The position numbers were made by a program, and so were the translations under genes. A stretch of 7,332 nucleotides of DNA, taken from positions 1-7,332 of the forward strand of contig JAEYUH010000160.1 in NCBI GenBank assembly GCA_023432725.1, in the 5' to 3' direction. Shown piece after piece: positions 6,670 to 7,332 of the stretch (positions within the stretch are counted from its first letter, which is position 1; each line of letters opens with the position of its first letter). Source of the stretch: Actinomycetes bacterium. Its GTDB lineage: Bacteria > Actinomycetota > Actinomycetes > Propionibacteriales > Propionibacteriaceae. Below the pieces are notes generated by a model. The model ran no database searches, had not been told where the DNA came from, and saw nothing but the letters and a program-made list of their open reading frames with translations.

Positions 6670-7332
6670 ACCGGCGCCGGCGTCGTCGAACACGCAACGA
6701 GGTGGGGGTCGGGTCGGCGTCCCCCGACCCGGTGAAGGGAGGCTACAAGGGCAAGATCATCCTGGAAGGCAAGGACTACTGGGCCCGCGGCGCCACCGAG
6801 GCTGAGGTTCTGGCGAAGCACCAGGTGAAGAAGACCGAGATCGAACGACTGGCCAATCTCAAGAAGGTGACCGACCTCACCCCCGACATCCTGTTCGGCG
6901 ACTGGCTGACCCTGTGGCTGCGGCACCAACACCTGCGTGTCGACACGGGGGACATCACGTCGACCTACTACACATCCCTCGAGTACCAAGTCCGCTGTCA
7001 GATCAAGCCTGTGCTGGGGCTCGTCCGGGTGGGCGACCTCAAGCCCGACCACGTCCGCCTGCTGCACCGTGACGTGCTCGCTCGCGGGCTGTCGAAGTCG
7101 ACTCTCGCACAGACCCACCGGGTGCTCCGCGCTGCCCTCCGGCCACTCGTCGAGGAGCACCAGATCCTGAAGATCTCGCCCGCGAAGCAGATCGGTGAGC
7201 CGTCGCTGCGCAGGAACAAGAAGCCCGACGCCTATTCAACCGACCAAGTGGCACGACTCGCAGCGATGGCTGAGCTCCGTGGCGACCTGGCAATGTCACC
7301 GGCACGCGTCATGGTGTCGTCCTGGATGGGTC
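6666..7332 (+). CDS. int: Tyrosine-family site-specific integrase, 3'-truncated by the window edge
   Basis: The recombinase expected to integrate and excise the element at the tRNA-Pro site. The frame is open from the ATG at 6666 to the edge: 222 codons with no stop, against a usual 370-450 aa. A very basic start (six consecutive arginines at residues 3-8) leads to an arm-site-binding-like region (about 26-66, YKGKIILEGKDYWARG then helix). The core-binding SAM-like domain follows at about 70-175, with the family pattern YQVRCQIKPVLGLVRVGDL and LSKSTLAQTHRVLRAALRPL. The catalytic domain begins near residue 190 (YSTDQVARLAAM), and the window ends at SSWMG, just where the first catalytic arginine motif is expected, so no catalytic residue can be checked. 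AGGA at 6655-6658 is 7 bases before the ATG, inside the end of the upstream gene, and ATGA joins the two. The gene points away from the tRNA. Confidence 0.92.
   Translation, partial: MNRRRRRRTRNEVGVGSASPDPVKGGYKGKIILEGKDYWARGATEAEVLAKHQVKKTEIERLANLKKVTDLTPDILFGDWLTLWLRHQHLRVDTGDITSTYYTSLEYQVRCQIKPVLGLVRVGDLKPDHVRLLHRDVLARGLSKSTLAQTHRVLRAALRPLVEEHQILKISPAKQIGEPSLRRNKKPDAYSTDQVARLAAMAELRGDLAMSPARVMVSSWMG

Larger units (their letters stand above)
6117..7332 (+). mobile_element. Left end of an integrative element inserted at tRNA-Pro (incomplete)
   Basis: Everything after the tRNA differs from the DNA before it: a repeat-bearing non-coding stretch, then an excisionase-like gene and a tyrosine integrase in an overlapping pair. 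A tRNA gene, attachment region, xis and int in this order is the usual hallmark of a prophage, actinomycete integrative conjugative element or genomic island. Which of these it is cannot be told, since replication, transfer, structural and cargo genes lie to the right of the window. The right boundary is unknown. Confidence 0.75.

Noticed and set aside
6292..7160. Minus-strand frames across xis and int (6292-6693 and 6636-7160)
   Set aside because: They are antisense to the helix-turn-helix and integrase domains and show no domain of their own.

Overview
This window is high-GC DNA with strongly G/C-ending codons, typical of an actinobacterium. The aminopeptidase and DNA glycosylase resemble actinobacterial family members. 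A Propionibacteriaceae-like host is possible, but I cannot fix the taxon from this sequence alone.

Positions 1-6043 read as ordinary chromosome. The 5' part of pepN (aminopeptidase N) lies on the minus strand and leaves the window at base 1. A short divergent promoter region (about 2151-2304) separates it from a plus-strand group: a Nei/Fpg-type DNA glycosylase, an overlapping gene of unknown function (about 467 aa, no family recognised), and, after a 67-base gap, an aldehyde dehydrogenase of the NADP-dependent 2-oxoglutarate-semialdehyde / fatty-aldehyde type. A well-formed promoter at the very end of the dehydrogenase gene then serves a tRNA-Pro(UGG) gene at 6044-6116.

The character changes directly after the tRNA. 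About 214 bases of apparently non-coding DNA carry short inverted and tandem repeats. They are followed by a small coiled-coil plus helix-turn-helix protein (excisionase-like) and, overlapping it by ATGA, a tyrosine-family site-specific integrase that runs off the right edge. This looks like one end of an integrative element (prophage, AICE or genomic island) inserted at the 3' end of the tRNA-Pro gene. Its far end and cargo lie outside the window. The xis-int pair points away from the tRNA and on the same strand, with no clear terminator between, so the tRNA promoter could read into the recombination genes while the element is integrated.

The two genes with no stop inside the window (pepN and the integrase) were found by reading the frames directly. 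The most interesting parts are the attachment region with its repeats and the unrecognised protein between the glycosylase and the dehydrogenase. I saw no CRISPR array, rRNA gene or insertion sequence.
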